Below the pieces are notes generated by a model, which worked only from the letters and a program-made list of their open reading frames with translations, was not told the origin of the DNA and ran no database searches. A DNA stretch of 64,000 bases from NCBI RefSeq assembly GCF_000964465.1, contig NZ_BANH01000019.1, forward strand, positions 34,103-98,102, written 5' to 3'. Below are positions 44,713 through 53,340 of this stretch, in pieces (positions within the stretch are counted from its first letter, which is position 1; each line of letters opens with the position of its first letter). A program made the position numbers and the translations under genes. The DNA comes from Gluconobacter thailandicus F149-1 = NBRC 100600 (GTDB taxonomy: Bacteria; Pseudomonadota; Alphaproteobacteria; Acetobacterales; Acetobacteraceae).

Positions 44713-45966
44713 TCAGAGCGCTGAAGGGGGAAGCTTTGGCCTCAGCAGGGCAAAGAATGTTGCCGCACAGAAGGCAAAGACCAGAAAGCCTGCGAACGGA
44801 ACAGCCGTCCCCGCAGGCATCAGCCCGAACAGCGCACTGGCCACCGCTCCGAACAGGTATTGCATTGTTCCTGCCAGCGCAGAGGCCGAACCTGCACGTT
44901 CGGACTGTTCGGACAGAATGCCAACCATGGAATTGGGTCCAATGATGCCTGTTGGCGCCATTGTGATGACCAGCGCAATGATGAGTGGCCACAGGAAGAA
45001 CGGCCGGAGTTGTCCCCCAGACGTCAGATCCACCGCGGAAATCACGGCGAGAGCCAGGAACAGTACACTTCCCGTCACACTGATACCGAGCGCACTGAAA
45101 AGCATGTGGGTTGTACTGACCTTGCCCACCACAAGCCCGTTGATAGCGGATGCACCGATCATGCAAATCGCAAACAGACCGAACAGCATGCCGTAATGGA
45201 ACGGCGACATGCCGAAGCGCTCTTCAAACAGCGTAGGTGCGGCCGTCAGATACGTGAAGGTCACGAAACCAAGGAAACTCCAAACAAGGCCATTCGTGAT
45301 GAAGCTGCGGGTACGCAGAATGTAAATATACCGCTCGATGATGGAGAGCGGCCGCATGTCTCGCCGGTCCTGCGCGGGCAGGGTTTCTGGAAAGACGGTC
45401 AGAAGCATGACGGTACAGATTGCCCCATAAATGGCCGTCGCCCAGAAGATGGCGCGCCAGTCCACAAATTTCAGGGCGAAACCACCCAGCATCGGTGCCA
45501 GAATCGGTACCACACCCTGAACGACAATCAGGCGGGACATCAGCTTCGAGGCCGCATCGCCCTCCGTCAGATCGCGCAGACAGGCGTTGGGCACGACCAG
45601 CCCGGCGGATGCCATAAGCGCAGAAAAGACCCGCCAGATGCACATGACGGTCATGTTCGGGGCCAAAGCACAGCCGACCTCACCGATCGTATAGCCGATC
45701 ATGCCAATCAGAAGCGGCAGTCGACGGCCAAACCGGTCAGAAATCGGGCCAATGCTGATCTGACCAATTGCCAGACCAATGACCCACGCAGCCATCGTGA
45801 TACTGCCAGAGCCGGGAGCAGAATGAAGCTGGCGTTCCATTTCGGGGAGGGCTGGCAGGTAAATATCCGTGGAAACCGGGCCTACAGCCGTAAAAATACC
45901 CAGCATGAGCGGCAACCATCCTGGGATGGAGTCTCCACGCCGGAACGCCATACTCTGTTCTGTCAT
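44713..45966 (-). CDS. Bcr/CflA-family multidrug MFS transporter
   Basis: A twelve-helix exporter of 417 residues. Family features: STDIYLPALPEMERQL after helix 1, GQISIGPISDRFGRRLPLLIG (motif A) and the helix-5 motif C region (VVPILAPMLGGFAL), matching Bcr/CflA drug:proton antiporters such as Bcr (bicyclomycin) and CmlA. The substrate is unknown. It is the first gene of a pair with the lone receiver. Confidence 0.88.
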   Translation of the reverse strand: MTEQSMAFRRGDSIPGWLPLMLGIFTAVGPVSTDIYLPALPEMERQLHSAPGSGSITMAAWVIGLAIGQISIGPISDRFGRRLPLLIGMIGYTIGEVGCALAPNMTVMCIWRVFSALMASAGLVVPNACLRDLTEGDAASKLMSRLIVVQGVVPILAPMLGGFALKFVDWRAIFWATAIYGAICTVMLLTVFPETLPAQDRRDMRPLSIIERYIYILRTRSFITNGLVWSFLGFVTFTYLTAAPTLFEERFGMSPFHYGMLFGLFAICMIGASAINGLVVGKVSTTHMLFSALGISVTGSVLFLALAVISAVDLTSGGQLRPFFLWPLIIALVITMAPTGIIGPNSMVGILSEQSERAGSASALAGTMQYLFGAVASALFGLMPAGTAVPFAGFLVFAFCAATFFALLRPKLPPSAL

Positions 45967-46072
45967 TCGTTTCTGCCTGTGAAAAGCGATGTTCAGAAAA
46001 TGTAGAGAGAACCTGTTTCTCGCGAACGGATAGAACTGGCCAATCGTTCAGAATTCTGCGCTTTCTGAACGC

Positions 46073-46765
46073 TTATTCATCTGCATGTCGCAGGAGCATC
46101 GCCCCAAGAGCGCCAGAGACCACAAACAGTCCCCCGGCAAGACCAAGCTGGACCACATGACCAATCCGGGTTCCCGCCCCCACAAGAACAAACACGAGGT
46201 TCTGGGGCAGGCCGCCGAGAAGAGTGGCCAACGCAAAGGCCGGTACTGAAAGTTCAAAAAGTCCCGCAGCCATGGACACCAGCAACGCAGACCCGACAGG
46301 CATGAGCCGAAGGGTCAGAACTGCGCGGAACGGCTTGCGATGTAGCGTTCTTGCCAGCGCTGCATAATTCTTTTGCAGTCGATCATGCAACCTCTGGCGG
46401 AATTTTATGGGTGAAAGTGCCCGTGCCCAGCCATATGCCGCGATTGCCCCCATCATATACGCCAGGGAACACAACCCCAGACCGCCCCAGACTCCAAAGG
46501 CCAGACCCGCCGCAATACAAAGCGCCTGCCTGGGCAGGCCACACGCGCAATACGGCACCGCCAGCAACAGAAACCAGAGCGGAGCATACGGCGTCTCGTG
46601 CCAGTGGGGTGCATTCTCCAGCAAACGATGGATCACAGGCAGGCGCTGCAACAGGGCTACGAACACCAGCATGGCCCCAATGGTCAGGGCAGCGCGCCAC
46701 GGCACGAGCTGACGGAACGTGCGTCGCAATCCGGGATCAGGAGGGGTGGAGATCGGGCTACCCAT
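46073..46765 (-). CDS. VTT/TVP38-TMEM64 family membrane protein
   Basis: A 230-residue membrane protein of the DedA-superfamily type. Hydrophobic segments near 28-45, 65-80, 85-105, 165-185 and 200-225; the core has GLPRQALCIAAGLAFGVWGGLGLCSLAYMMGAIAAYGWAR and RKPFRAVLTLRLMPVGSALLVSMAAGLFELSVPAFALATLLGGLPQN, with the F/R-X-P and G-P/LP-type re-entrant motifs of VTT proteins. These act in lipid scrambling or transport. The AGGAG-like sequence sits too close to the ATG, so the start is uncertain. Divergent from padR. Confidence 0.78.
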   Translation of the reverse strand: MGSPISTPPDPGLRRTFRQLVPWRAALTIGAMLVFVALLQRLPVIHRLLENAPHWHETPYAPLWFLLLAVPYCACGLPRQALCIAAGLAFGVWGGLGLCSLAYMMGAIAAYGWARALSPIKFRQRLHDRLQKNYAALARTLHRKPFRAVLTLRLMPVGSALLVSMAAGLFELSVPAFALATLLGGLPQNLVFVLVGAGTRIGHVVQLGLAGGLFVVSGALGAMLLRHADE

Positions 46766-46838
46766 CTCCGCCGGATACCAGCGGAAACGGCCCGCGGCTA
46801 TGGCGCCGCCAGAATTTGAAAAAGAATCTCTTGAAGAT

Positions 46839-46867
46839 ATATCTTAAGATATCATATCGTACGACAT
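46839..46867. promoter_or_regulatory. Palindromic operator upstream of padR
   Basis: A perfect 14-bp palindrome ATATCTTAAGATAT (46839-46852) is followed by an imperfect one around CGTACG (46854-46867); the two centres are 15 bp apart. This lies 20-50 bases before padR and 75 bases before the divergent VTT gene. PadR proteins commonly bind such AT-rich palindromes in their own promoters, so autoregulation is likely, but not shown. Confidence 0.5.
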
Positions 46868-46887
46868 ATCGAATGAAAGAAAACAGA

Positions 46888-47691
46888 ATGTTCAAACATG
46901 ATACTCACCGTGCAGAGCGCGGTTTCTCCAAGTTCTCCCGGGGTTTCGGCTTCGGTAGACACACGCATCACGGAGGCAGAAAAATCCGTGGCGAAACAAC
47001 AGCCAGTGACGAAGAAAAAATGCGCGGTCGCCCGGAGTCCAGTGAAGAACGCTCCCGCCAGGGACATGAAGACCGACGCTTCGGCGGACGGGGTGGACGA
47101 GGCTTTTTCGGCGGCCGTGGCTCACGGGGTGGCGGTGGCCGCTTTGGCGGAGGATTCGGCGATGAAGCCTTTGGCCGTGGTCGCAAGCTGACAGCGGAAG
47201 AGCTTCAGGTTGTGATTGAGGCCCTGCTGCACGACCAGCCTGCCCATGGTTACGAGCTGATCCGGCGCCTTGAAGAGCATTCAGGCGGTTTTTACAAGCC
47301 AAGCCCCGGCGTCATTTACCCATCCCTCACCTATCTTGAAGAAGCTGGTCTGACGGCCGTTACACAGGACGGTAATCGCAAGCTCTACAGCCTGACGGAT
47401 GAGGGTCGTGCGCATTACGAAGCCAATCGGGAACAGGCGACTCGTATTCTCGAGGTTCTGGCCCGGATCGGCGCCCGGATGTCGGAAGTCCGGGATGCAT
47501 TCAGCGGTGTGAATGACCTCGATCCGAGTCTGGGACAGGACTTTCATGAAGCGCGTCTGGCTCTGAAAATGGCCCTGAAGTCCCGTCGTGGGGCGAGTGG
47601 AGACGAACTTCGTCGCATCGTGACGATCCTGCACCGGGCTGCTGACGAAATCAGCGGTAAAGCCGACGCCGAAAAGCCTTCAGAAAACTGA
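46888..47691 (+). CDS. PadR-family transcriptional regulator with RG-rich N-terminal arm
   Basis: A 267-residue regulator. The first 95 residues form a His/Arg/Gly-rich arm with several RGG/GRG repeats; then the PadR winged helix: LTAEELQVVIEALLHDQPAHGYELIRRLEEHSGGFYKPSPGVIYPSLTYLEEAGLTAV, and a C-terminal dimerisation helix. The arm type (GRG...GRKL then HGYEL) recurs in proteobacterial PadR members. Start at 46888 with GAAAGA upstream; ATG 46873 is an alternative. The preceding palindromes are the probable operator; the regulated genes are unknown. Confidence 0.88.
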   Translation: MFKHDTHRAERGFSKFSRGFGFGRHTHHGGRKIRGETTASDEEKMRGRPESSEERSRQGHEDRRFGGRGGRGFFGGRGSRGGGGRFGGGFGDEAFGRGRKLTAEELQVVIEALLHDQPAHGYELIRRLEEHSGGFYKPSPGVIYPSLTYLEEAGLTAVTQDGNRKLYSLTDEGRAHYEANREQATRILEVLARIGARMSEVRDAFSGVNDLDPSLGQDFHEARLALKMALKSRRGASGDELRRIVTILHRAADEISGKADAEKPSEN

Positions 47692-47732
47692 GGCCCCTTC
47701 GTCTGCCTGATCAGATGCCTTAAGGGGTGGTC

Positions 47733-48110
47733 ATGATTGTTCAGGACTACCCCTACTTCTGCAACATGCCAGACGACATGCAGTACTACCGGCCGGATGT
47801 CTTTCCGCCCGGTTTTATTGAAAAATCCATGGTTTTTGTGCTGCCGGACAGGCTGAAGAAATTCCGGCGCAATCTCTGGCACGTCCGCCGCAACCCCGGC
47901 GAGGATGCGGTTTACATGCCGCTCTTCCGGGTGGACTGCATCCTGAAAGCGGACCCACCCCCCGCAGGGCTACAGGGGCCGCTGGACGTGTATCCATTCT
48001 ATACCCGCACCACGAAAACCCGCAGCCGTGAACTGGACTATTATGTCCTGTTCATTTTCCGCGAAAAACTCTCGTTCATGCGCTGTCAGGAGCTGATCGA
48101 AAAAGGTTGA
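47733..48110 (+). CDS. Conserved hypothetical protein
   Basis: A 125-residue soluble protein that I do not recognise. Rich in Tyr, Phe, Arg and Pro (IVQDYPYFCNMPDDMQYYRPDVFPPGF, RRNLWHVRRNPGEDAVYMPLFRVDC, LDYYVLFIFREKLSFMRCQELIEK). AAGGGG lies five bases before the ATG, a good ribosome binding site. It follows padR by 41 bases and may be in the same operon. No catalytic motif is visible. Confidence 0.62.
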   Translation: MIVQDYPYFCNMPDDMQYYRPDVFPPGFIEKSMVFVLPDRLKKFRRNLWHVRRNPGEDAVYMPLFRVDCILKADPPPAGLQGPLDVYPFYTRTTKTRSRELDYYVLFIFREKLSFMRCQELIEKG

Positions 48111-48199
48111 ACGCGTCTAGTCTTGAAGGATGAACGCAGGCGGCTCATTGAGGAGGCGTGCCCACAGGCGCCTCACTCATTTGAAGCGGATCCAGATCC

Positions 48200-48493
48200 A
48201 TGCCGAAATCCCTGTACGCTACGATGAAAGCCCTCCCCGGCTACCGCGAAAAAGTCCGTGACCTTCTCGTCGGCCTGGCCGCAGATGTCCGGGCAGAACC
48301 GGGATGTGAGCGGTTTGTCGTTCACACACTGGCAGACAACCCGGACGTCTTTCACGTCGAGGAAACCTACCGCGACGAAGACGCCTTCAAGGCTCATATG
48401 GGGACCGAGCATGGCCGCGTCTTCAATCAGGCCATCAAGACGCTGGTTGAAGGCGGCGGCTCGACGGTCGTGTTCCTTGATCCCGTGATCTGA
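48200..48493 (+). CDS. Antibiotic biosynthesis monooxygenase (ABM) domain protein
   Basis: A 97-residue ferredoxin-fold protein: MKALPGYREKVRDLLVGLAADVRAEPGCERFVVHTLADNPDVFHVEETYRDEDAFKAHMGTEH is the ABM pattern (GCERF...F...E.Y.D..A...H). Members include quinol monooxygenases such as YgiN and heme-degrading IsdG-type proteins; the small generic form here cannot be assigned a substrate. Convergent with the Nudix gene, 22 bases between stops. Confidence 0.85.
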   Translation: MPKSLYATMKALPGYREKVRDLLVGLAADVRAEPGCERFVVHTLADNPDVFHVEETYRDEDAFKAHMGTEHGRVFNQAIKTLVEGGGSTVVFLDPVI

Positions 48494-48515
48494 AGCCGGT
48501 TTTCAGACCGGGTTT

Positions 48516-49082
48516 TCAAATCAGGCCCTTCGCGCGAATCAGCGCGAAGGCCGCCAGGGACACCATGCATTTGAGCTCGCCCCGAGCGATCAGAGCTTCG
48601 AACTCCGCCAGCGTCATATCCTGTGTGGTGATGTCCTGCTCGGTTTCTTCCAGCTCTGTCTCGCCCCGAGTGAGATTGGACGCCAGAAAGACATGGCCTT
48701 TCTGGTTGGAATAGCCTGCACCCTGATACATCGTTCCCGCGTGGATCATCTCGCCAGCACGCAGGCCGGTTTCTTCCCTGAGTTCACCCAGAGCCAGCTC
48801 CACGGGATCGACGTTCTCTTTCGTCTCCCACATGCCCATCGGCAGTTCGAGCAAACGTTCCCCGACAGGATAGCGAAACTGCTGGATCAGCGTGATGCGG
48901 CCATCGGCGTGCATGGGCAGGATCACGACGAACTCTCCCCGCTCAACAATGCCGTACAGGCCCTTTTTGCCGTTGGGATGAATGATGATGTCTTCACGCA
49001 CAGCCGTCCATGGATTGCTGTAGGCAAGACGGGTCGAAACGGTCTGGAAGCCGGCGGCGCGGCGGGCGTCTTCGATGCTCAT
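48516..49082 (-). CDS. Nudix hydrolase, ADP-ribose pyrophosphatase-like
   Basis: A 188-residue Nudix protein. QQFRYPVGERLLELPMGMWETKENVDPVELALGELREETGL carries the Nudix box; its REUXEEXGU core reads GELREETGL, so the first Arg is Gly while the metal-binding Glu residues remain. The YP.. and QFR segments fit ADP-ribose/NDP-sugar hydrolases. Start at 49082 (MSIEDARRA). Divergent from dinB, with 43 bases between starts. Confidence 0.85.
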   Translation of the reverse strand: MSIEDARRAAGFQTVSTRLAYSNPWTAVREDIIIHPNGKKGLYGIVERGEFVVILPMHADGRITLIQQFRYPVGERLLELPMGMWETKENVDPVELALGELREETGLRAGEMIHAGTMYQGAGYSNQKGHVFLASNLTRGETELEETEQDITTQDMTLAEFEALIARGELKCMVSLAAFALIRAKGLI

Positions 49083-49098
49083 GGGCTGATCCGATCTT

Positions 49099-49113
49099 GT
49101 TTCGTTCCTGTTG
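49099..49113. promoter_or_regulatory. Possible LexA-like box upstream of dinB
   Basis: GTTT-N7-GTTG resembles the alphaproteobacterial LexA consensus GTTC-N7-GTTC with one mismatch in each half. It lies 13 bases before the presumed dinB ATG and 17 after the divergent Nudix start. SOS control of dinB is common, but this match is partial. Confidence 0.3.
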
Positions 49114-49125
49114 ATCGGCGACACT

Positions 49126-50271
49126 ATGGGGATGGAGTCCCGCCGGATCGTGCATATCGACATGGACGCTTTTTACGCGTCTGTCGAACAGCGAGATAAC
49201 CCGTCCCTGCGAGGTCGCCCCCTTGCGGTCGGGCGAGGCGAAGCGCGTGGCGTTGTTGCGGCCGCCAGTTATGAGGCGCGCCCTTTCGGCGTGCGCTCGG
49301 CCATGCCGTCCCTGACGGCGAAGCGGCTCTGTCCGGATCTGGTTTTCGTACCGGCACGCTTTGACGTTTACCGTACCGTTTCCGCCCAGATCCATGAAAT
49401 CTTTGCCCGCTACACGCCACTCATTCAGCCGCTGTCGCTTGATGAAGCCTATCTTGATCTGACGGATTATCTGGGCGCGTATGGATCAGCGACTTTGGTT
49501 GCCGAAAGTATCCGTACAGACATCCGCAAGGAAACCGGGCTAACCGCCTCAGCAGGCGTGTCTTACAACCGGTTTTTAGCCAAACTGGCCTCCGATTACC
49601 GCAAACCTGACGGACTGTTCGTGATTACACCGCGGATGGGGCCAGACTTCGTGGCTGGTCTGGCAGTAGACCAATTTCATGGCATCGGTCCCGCAACTGC
49701 CCGAAAAATGCGGGCCCTGGGCATCGAAACGGGAGCTGATCTAAGGAAGCTGGACCTCCCGACCCTGACGCGATATTTCGGAAAATCGGCCCTGTTCTAT
49801 CATGGAATCTCACGCGGCATTGATGAGCGGCCTGTTGTGGTCAATCGTGAACGCAAGTCTCTGGGTACGGAACAGACCTATCTGAGCGACCTGAAGGACG
49901 AGAACGCAGCCCGTACGGCCCTCGGACTGATTGCTACCAAGCTCTGGCTGCAGGCCCAGCGGAAACAGATCACGGGCCGAACAGTCACACTCAAGGTCAA
50001 ATACGCAGATTTCCGGCAGATTACCCGTGCTCGCACCCTGCCTGCGTCCGTAAATTCCGAAGCTGTTCTGGCTGACGTAGGACAGTCACTGTTCACACCC
50101 CTCTTCCCACTTACCCCGGGCGTGCGCCTGCTGGGGCTGACGATGTCCAGCCTTGCAGGAACGGACGACGCCCTTCCTGACTCCACTCCCCAAATGCAGC
50201 TTCTGTTTGAACAGCCTCAGAATGAGGTCATCAAAAATCCTGAGGTTTTTCGCTCACTTTCCCTGTTTTGA
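49126..50271 (+). CDS. dinB: DNA polymerase IV
   Basis: Error-prone Y-family polymerase for translesion synthesis. The 381-residue protein has the catalytic motifs IDMDAFYASVEQRDNP and SLDEAYLD, the palm residue YEARPFGVRSAMP, the HhH region (VDQFHGIGPATARKMRALGI) and a little-finger domain (KSLGTEQTYLSDL...). The C-terminal QLLFE may act as the beta-clamp motif. Start uncertain between ATG 49126 and 49132; a TTG exists at 49111. A LexA-like box lies just upstream. Confidence 0.92.
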   Translation: MGMESRRIVHIDMDAFYASVEQRDNPSLRGRPLAVGRGEARGVVAAASYEARPFGVRSAMPSLTAKRLCPDLVFVPARFDVYRTVSAQIHEIFARYTPLIQPLSLDEAYLDLTDYLGAYGSATLVAESIRTDIRKETGLTASAGVSYNRFLAKLASDYRKPDGLFVITPRMGPDFVAGLAVDQFHGIGPATARKMRALGIETGADLRKLDLPTLTRYFGKSALFYHGISRGIDERPVVVNRERKSLGTEQTYLSDLKDENAARTALGLIATKLWLQAQRKQITGRTVTLKVKYADFRQITRARTLPASVNSEAVLADVGQSLFTPLFPLTPGVRLLGLTMSSLAGTDDALPDSTPQMQLLFEQPQNEVIKNPEVFRSLSLF

Positions 50272-50337
50272 GCGTTGTTAGAACGCAAAAGGGGCCTGTC
50301 CGCGCTCCTTGGCTGTTCTTACAGGAGTTGAAAATTC

Positions 50338-50823
50338 ATGGTTCCGTTCCGTCTGCCTGCTCTTCTCTCCGCTGGCGCGCTGGCGACGATCGCCGCCCTG
50401 TCTCTTGGAGGGTGTGCCTCTGAAACATCCGCAGCCCAGAACCCGGAAACGCAGGCCGCCGCTACGGCTGCTGCAACAGCAGCTGCACAGAGCACCGCTT
50501 CTCAGCTAACAGGTGGTCTCACGGGGGCTCTGGGTCTTCCGAACCTGTCTTCAACGTCCACCGGCAATCTGGCCGGCGTGCTGAACTACTGCGTGACGAA
50601 CAATCTCACGTCAGGCGGGGCAGCCTCAGGCCTCCTGTCCACGGCGAGTCAGCAGCCGGGCCTGACCGGAAGTTCGGATTACAGTGCAGGTCAGCAGGGC
50701 ATTCTTCAGGCTATCAGCAACCAGACCAGCACATCGCAGCAGTATTCCCTGTCCTCTCTGGCTGAGCCCCTCCGCCGGAAAGTCTGCTCTACGGTCTCCA
50801 GCCGCCTGCAAGGCATGCTTTAA
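50338..50823 (+). CDS. DUF2501 lipoprotein
   Basis: A 161-residue exported protein with a lipobox-like LGGC (SLGGCAS), so probably a lipoprotein after the Cys near residue 26. The mature part is Ala/Thr-rich, then LPNLSSTSTGNLAGVLNYCVTNNLTSG...GLLSTASQQPG, which matches DUF2501 (YjjA-like). Function unknown. AGGAG precedes the ATG at ten bases. Codon use is normal. Confidence 0.78.
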   Translation: MVPFRLPALLSAGALATIAALSLGGCASETSAAQNPETQAAATAAATAAAQSTASQLTGGLTGALGLPNLSSTSTGNLAGVLNYCVTNNLTSGGAASGLLSTASQQPGLTGSSDYSAGQQGILQAISNQTSTSQQYSLSSLAEPLRRKVCSTVSSRLQGML

Positions 50824-50936
50824 GACGCACATCCTGCGGGTAGAGACGCCTGCAGAATCACATCATGTTGTTTTTTGGACCTAAGGGGTCCATTGACCGT
50901 GACGAATGGTCCAGACTGTTTTATGTCGGACGTAAT

Positions 50937-50952
50937 GTAACCATTTGGTTAC
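50937..50952. promoter_or_regulatory. Palindromic operator upstream of the MFS gene
   Basis: GTAACC-ATTT-GGTTAC, a perfect 6-bp inverted repeat with 4-base spacer, 24 bases before the MFS start. The position suits an operator for a TetR/MarR-type repressor. No such regulator is adjacent. Confidence 0.4.
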
Positions 50953-50976
50953 TTAACAGAACAGGAGATTGAAGAC

Positions 50977-52173
50977 ATGAGTGCGGAAGAAACGCCGGTG
51001 AGTTCACCGACGAAGCGAGTTCTTACCGTCGTCCTCTTCAATCTTCTGGTCTACATTGTCATCGGTCTTCCCAATGCCGTCCTGACGATCTTCGTGCATC
51101 ATACTCTCGGCTACAGCACGGCAATCGCAGGCATGGCATTTTCCCTGCAGTATCTGGCAACGTTTGCCGCCCGCCCCTCTGCGGGACGACTGGTAGATAG
51201 TATCGGCCCCAAGCCCGTTGTTCTTGGTGGTCTGGTAACCTGTTTCATTTCAGGTGTTCTCATGTTCGGCGCGGGATGGGCAGGCGAAACTCCCGCTCTT
51301 TCGCTGGGAATTCTGCTTCTGAGCCGTCTGTTCCTCGGCTGGGCCGAGAGTTGGGCGGCCACCGGTGTGATTGTATGGAACATCCGTCGCGCGGGGGCCG
51401 AGAACACAGCGATTGCCATTTCCTGGAACGGAATCTGTTCCTACGGTGGCATTGCGCTGGGCGCACCAATCGGGGCCAAGCTGTCCCTGCTGCCGCATCC
51501 CTATGGCGGGATCGTCTCGGTTGGCATCCTGTCCGCCATCCTGCCGCTGATTGGTCTGGCGCTGATCGGATTCTACAAGGGGGTGAAGCCCGTGGCCACG
51601 ACGGAGAAGCCAATTCCGTTCAGCCGCGCCCTGCGTCTGGTTCTGCCGCATGGTATGGCACTTGCCGCCGGTTCCATTGGATTCGGGGCCATCTCGTCCT
51701 TCCTCGCGCTTTATTATGCCGTTCTGCACTGGGAAGGTGCGGCAACAGCCTTATCCGTGTTTGGCATCGTCTTCGTTGTTATCCGCTTTTTCTTCGCCTC
51801 TCAGATTGCCCGACGTGGTGGCGTGTTCGTGGCCATTGTCTCGCTGCTTATTGAGGCGGCAGGACTGGCCTGTCTGGCGATTTTCACGTCTCAGGGTGCC
51901 GCTCTTATCGGTGCTGCTCTAACGGGTGCCGGCTTCTCGCTGCTCTTCCCGGCACTGGGCGTTTTGGCCGTTAACAGTGCTGGACCGCAGAACCGTGGCG
52001 CGGCACTGGGCGCCTATTCGATCTTCATTGATCTTGCGATTGCATGTTCAGGCCTTGTGCTCGGGCAGGTCATCGAGTTTGCTGGCTACAAGACCATGTT
52101 CGGCACGACTGCGGTGTGCTGTCTGGTCGGTGTGCTCATCAGCCGTTCGCTCAGAGGGAAGCCTGCCGTCTGA
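50977..52173 (+). CDS. MFS transporter, YfcJ/YhhS (UPF0226) family
   Basis: A twelve-helix exporter of 398 residues: FNLLVYIVIGLPNAVLTIFVHHTLGYSTAIAGMAFSLQYLATFAARPSAGRLVDSIGPKP contains the YhhS signature with GRLVDSIG. RLFLGWAESWAATGVIVW and FPALGVLAVNSAGPQNRGAALGAYSIFIDLA are typical of this group. E. coli relatives efflux sugars or arsenical and drug-like compounds. AGGAG precedes the start. A palindrome in the leader suggests repression by an unlinked regulator. Confidence 0.87.
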   Translation: MSAEETPVSSPTKRVLTVVLFNLLVYIVIGLPNAVLTIFVHHTLGYSTAIAGMAFSLQYLATFAARPSAGRLVDSIGPKPVVLGGLVTCFISGVLMFGAGWAGETPALSLGILLLSRLFLGWAESWAATGVIVWNIRRAGAENTAIAISWNGICSYGGIALGAPIGAKLSLLPHPYGGIVSVGILSAILPLIGLALIGFYKGVKPVATTEKPIPFSRALRLVLPHGMALAAGSIGFGAISSFLALYYAVLHWEGAATALSVFGIVFVVIRFFFASQIARRGGVFVAIVSLLIEAAGLACLAIFTSQGAALIGAALTGAGFSLLFPALGVLAVNSAGPQNRGAALGAYSIFIDLAIACSGLVLGQVIEFAGYKTMFGTTAVCCLVGVLISRSLRGKPAV

Positions 52174-52207
52174 GCGTTCTGCCCGCTTGTTACAGGATCT
52201 GCCTTCC

Positions 52208-52762
52208 ATGACCATCCGCTCCTGCGCTGTCTTCTGCGGCTCCCGCTTCGGCAACTCCCCTGTCTATGCAGAAGGTGCATCCGAACTTGGAAAAGCTCTG
52301 GCGCAGAACGGTATCAAGCTGATTTACGGGGGCGGCCATGTCGGTTTGATGGGGACGGTGGCTGATGCAGCCCTGAACGCCGGCGGGGAGGTCATCGGTG
52401 TCATTCCCGGCTTCCTGCACGACCGGGAAGTCATGCATAAGGGCGTCACGGAGCTTGAAGTGACCCCCAACATGCATAGCCGCAAGGCCCGCATGTTCGA
52501 GCTGTCTGATGCGTATGCCATCATTCCCGGCGGATTCGGCACGTTCGATGAACTGATGGAAATCCTGACCTGGAAGCAGCTCGGCCTGCATCAGGACCCG
52601 ATCTACATCGTCAATATCGGCGGCTGGGCGAAATCTCTTGTCCGCACCCTGACCGATGCCGTCGAACAGGGTTTTGCGTCTTCGAACACGCTTTCACTTT
52701 TCACCGTTGTGGAAGACGTTCCCGAACTGATGAGCCATCTGCGCGAAAACGTCCCGGCTTGA
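52208..52762 (+). CDS. LOG-family Rossmann protein (TIGR00730; nucleotide phosphoribohydrolase)
   Basis: Releases free base from a nucleoside 5'-monophosphate; cytokinin-activating in plants, general nucleotidase-like in bacteria. The 184-residue protein has GGGHVGLMGTVADA and the signature PGGFGTFDELMEILTWKQLG with the catalytic Glu. SRKARMFELSDAY is also family-typical. Start at 52208; the MFS gene ends 35 bases earlier. Whether a cytokinin-like product is made here is unknown. Confidence 0.9.
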   Translation: MTIRSCAVFCGSRFGNSPVYAEGASELGKALAQNGIKLIYGGGHVGLMGTVADAALNAGGEVIGVIPGFLHDREVMHKGVTELEVTPNMHSRKARMFELSDAYAIIPGGFGTFDELMEILTWKQLGLHQDPIYIVNIGGWAKSLVRTLTDAVEQGFASSNTLSLFTVVEDVPELMSHLRENVPA

Positions 52763-52766
52763 GAGA

Positions 52767-53237
52767 TCAGGCTGTCAGCGTCTTTTCGAGGGCGCTGACG
52801 ATCTTTTCCAGCAGGATACGGTCGGCATCCTGAAAACGGTCCTTGATCGGGCTGTCGATATCCAAAACCCCCACAAGTGCACCATTTTTGAGAACCGGGA
52901 TTACGATTTCGGATGCTGACGCGGCATCACAGGCAATATGTCCGGGAAAGGCGTGCACATCCGGGACCACAAGCGTAGTCTTCTGTTGAGCGACTGTCCC
53001 GCAGACACCTTTCCCAGGCGGAATACGCGTGCAGGCCAACCGCCCCTGAAATGGCCCGAGCACGAGCTGATCTTCCTTCCAGAGATAAAAACCTGACCAG
53101 TTGATGTCCGGCAATGCTTCAAACAGCAAGGCCGCGATGTTGGCCATATTGGCAATCATGTCCGTTTCCGCAGACACGACGGATTCCACGGTTGGCAGAA
53201 GATCTTCCACGGTCAGACGATGGATAGGCGCACTCAC
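52767..53237 (-). CDS. msrC: Free methionine-(R)-sulfoxide reductase (GAF domain)
   Basis: Reduces free L-methionine-R-sulfoxide using thioredoxin. The 156-residue GAF protein has the family start (INWSGFYLWKEDQLVLGPFQGRLACTRIPPGKGVCGTVAQQ) and three cysteines at the catalytic positions (LACTRI, GVCGT, HIACDA), equivalent to Cys84, 94 and 118 of E. coli fRMsr. Start placed at GTG 53237, which has AGGAG six bases upstream; ATG 53300 would add 21 unlike residues. Divergent from a GST gene, another oxidative-stress function. Confidence 0.9.
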   Translation of the reverse strand: MSAPIHRLTVEDLLPTVESVVSAETDMIANMANIAALLFEALPDINWSGFYLWKEDQLVLGPFQGRLACTRIPPGKGVCGTVAQQKTTLVVPDVHAFPGHIACDAASASEIVIPVLKNGALVGVLDIDSPIKDRFQDADRILLEKIVSALEKTLTA

Positions 53238-53340
53238 GCTGGACTCTCCTGAATCATAAAAAGGAACGCAGACCATAGAGCCGTTGCACTGATCCGTCAT
53301 GATCAGCAGACTACAGCTCTTTCACACGCAGGAGCAGATC

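Noticed and set aside
50877..50891. GGACC-TAAGG-GGTCC as a terminator of the lipoprotein gene
   Set aside because: The T-run precedes the hairpin and does not follow it, and the stem is only 5 bp.
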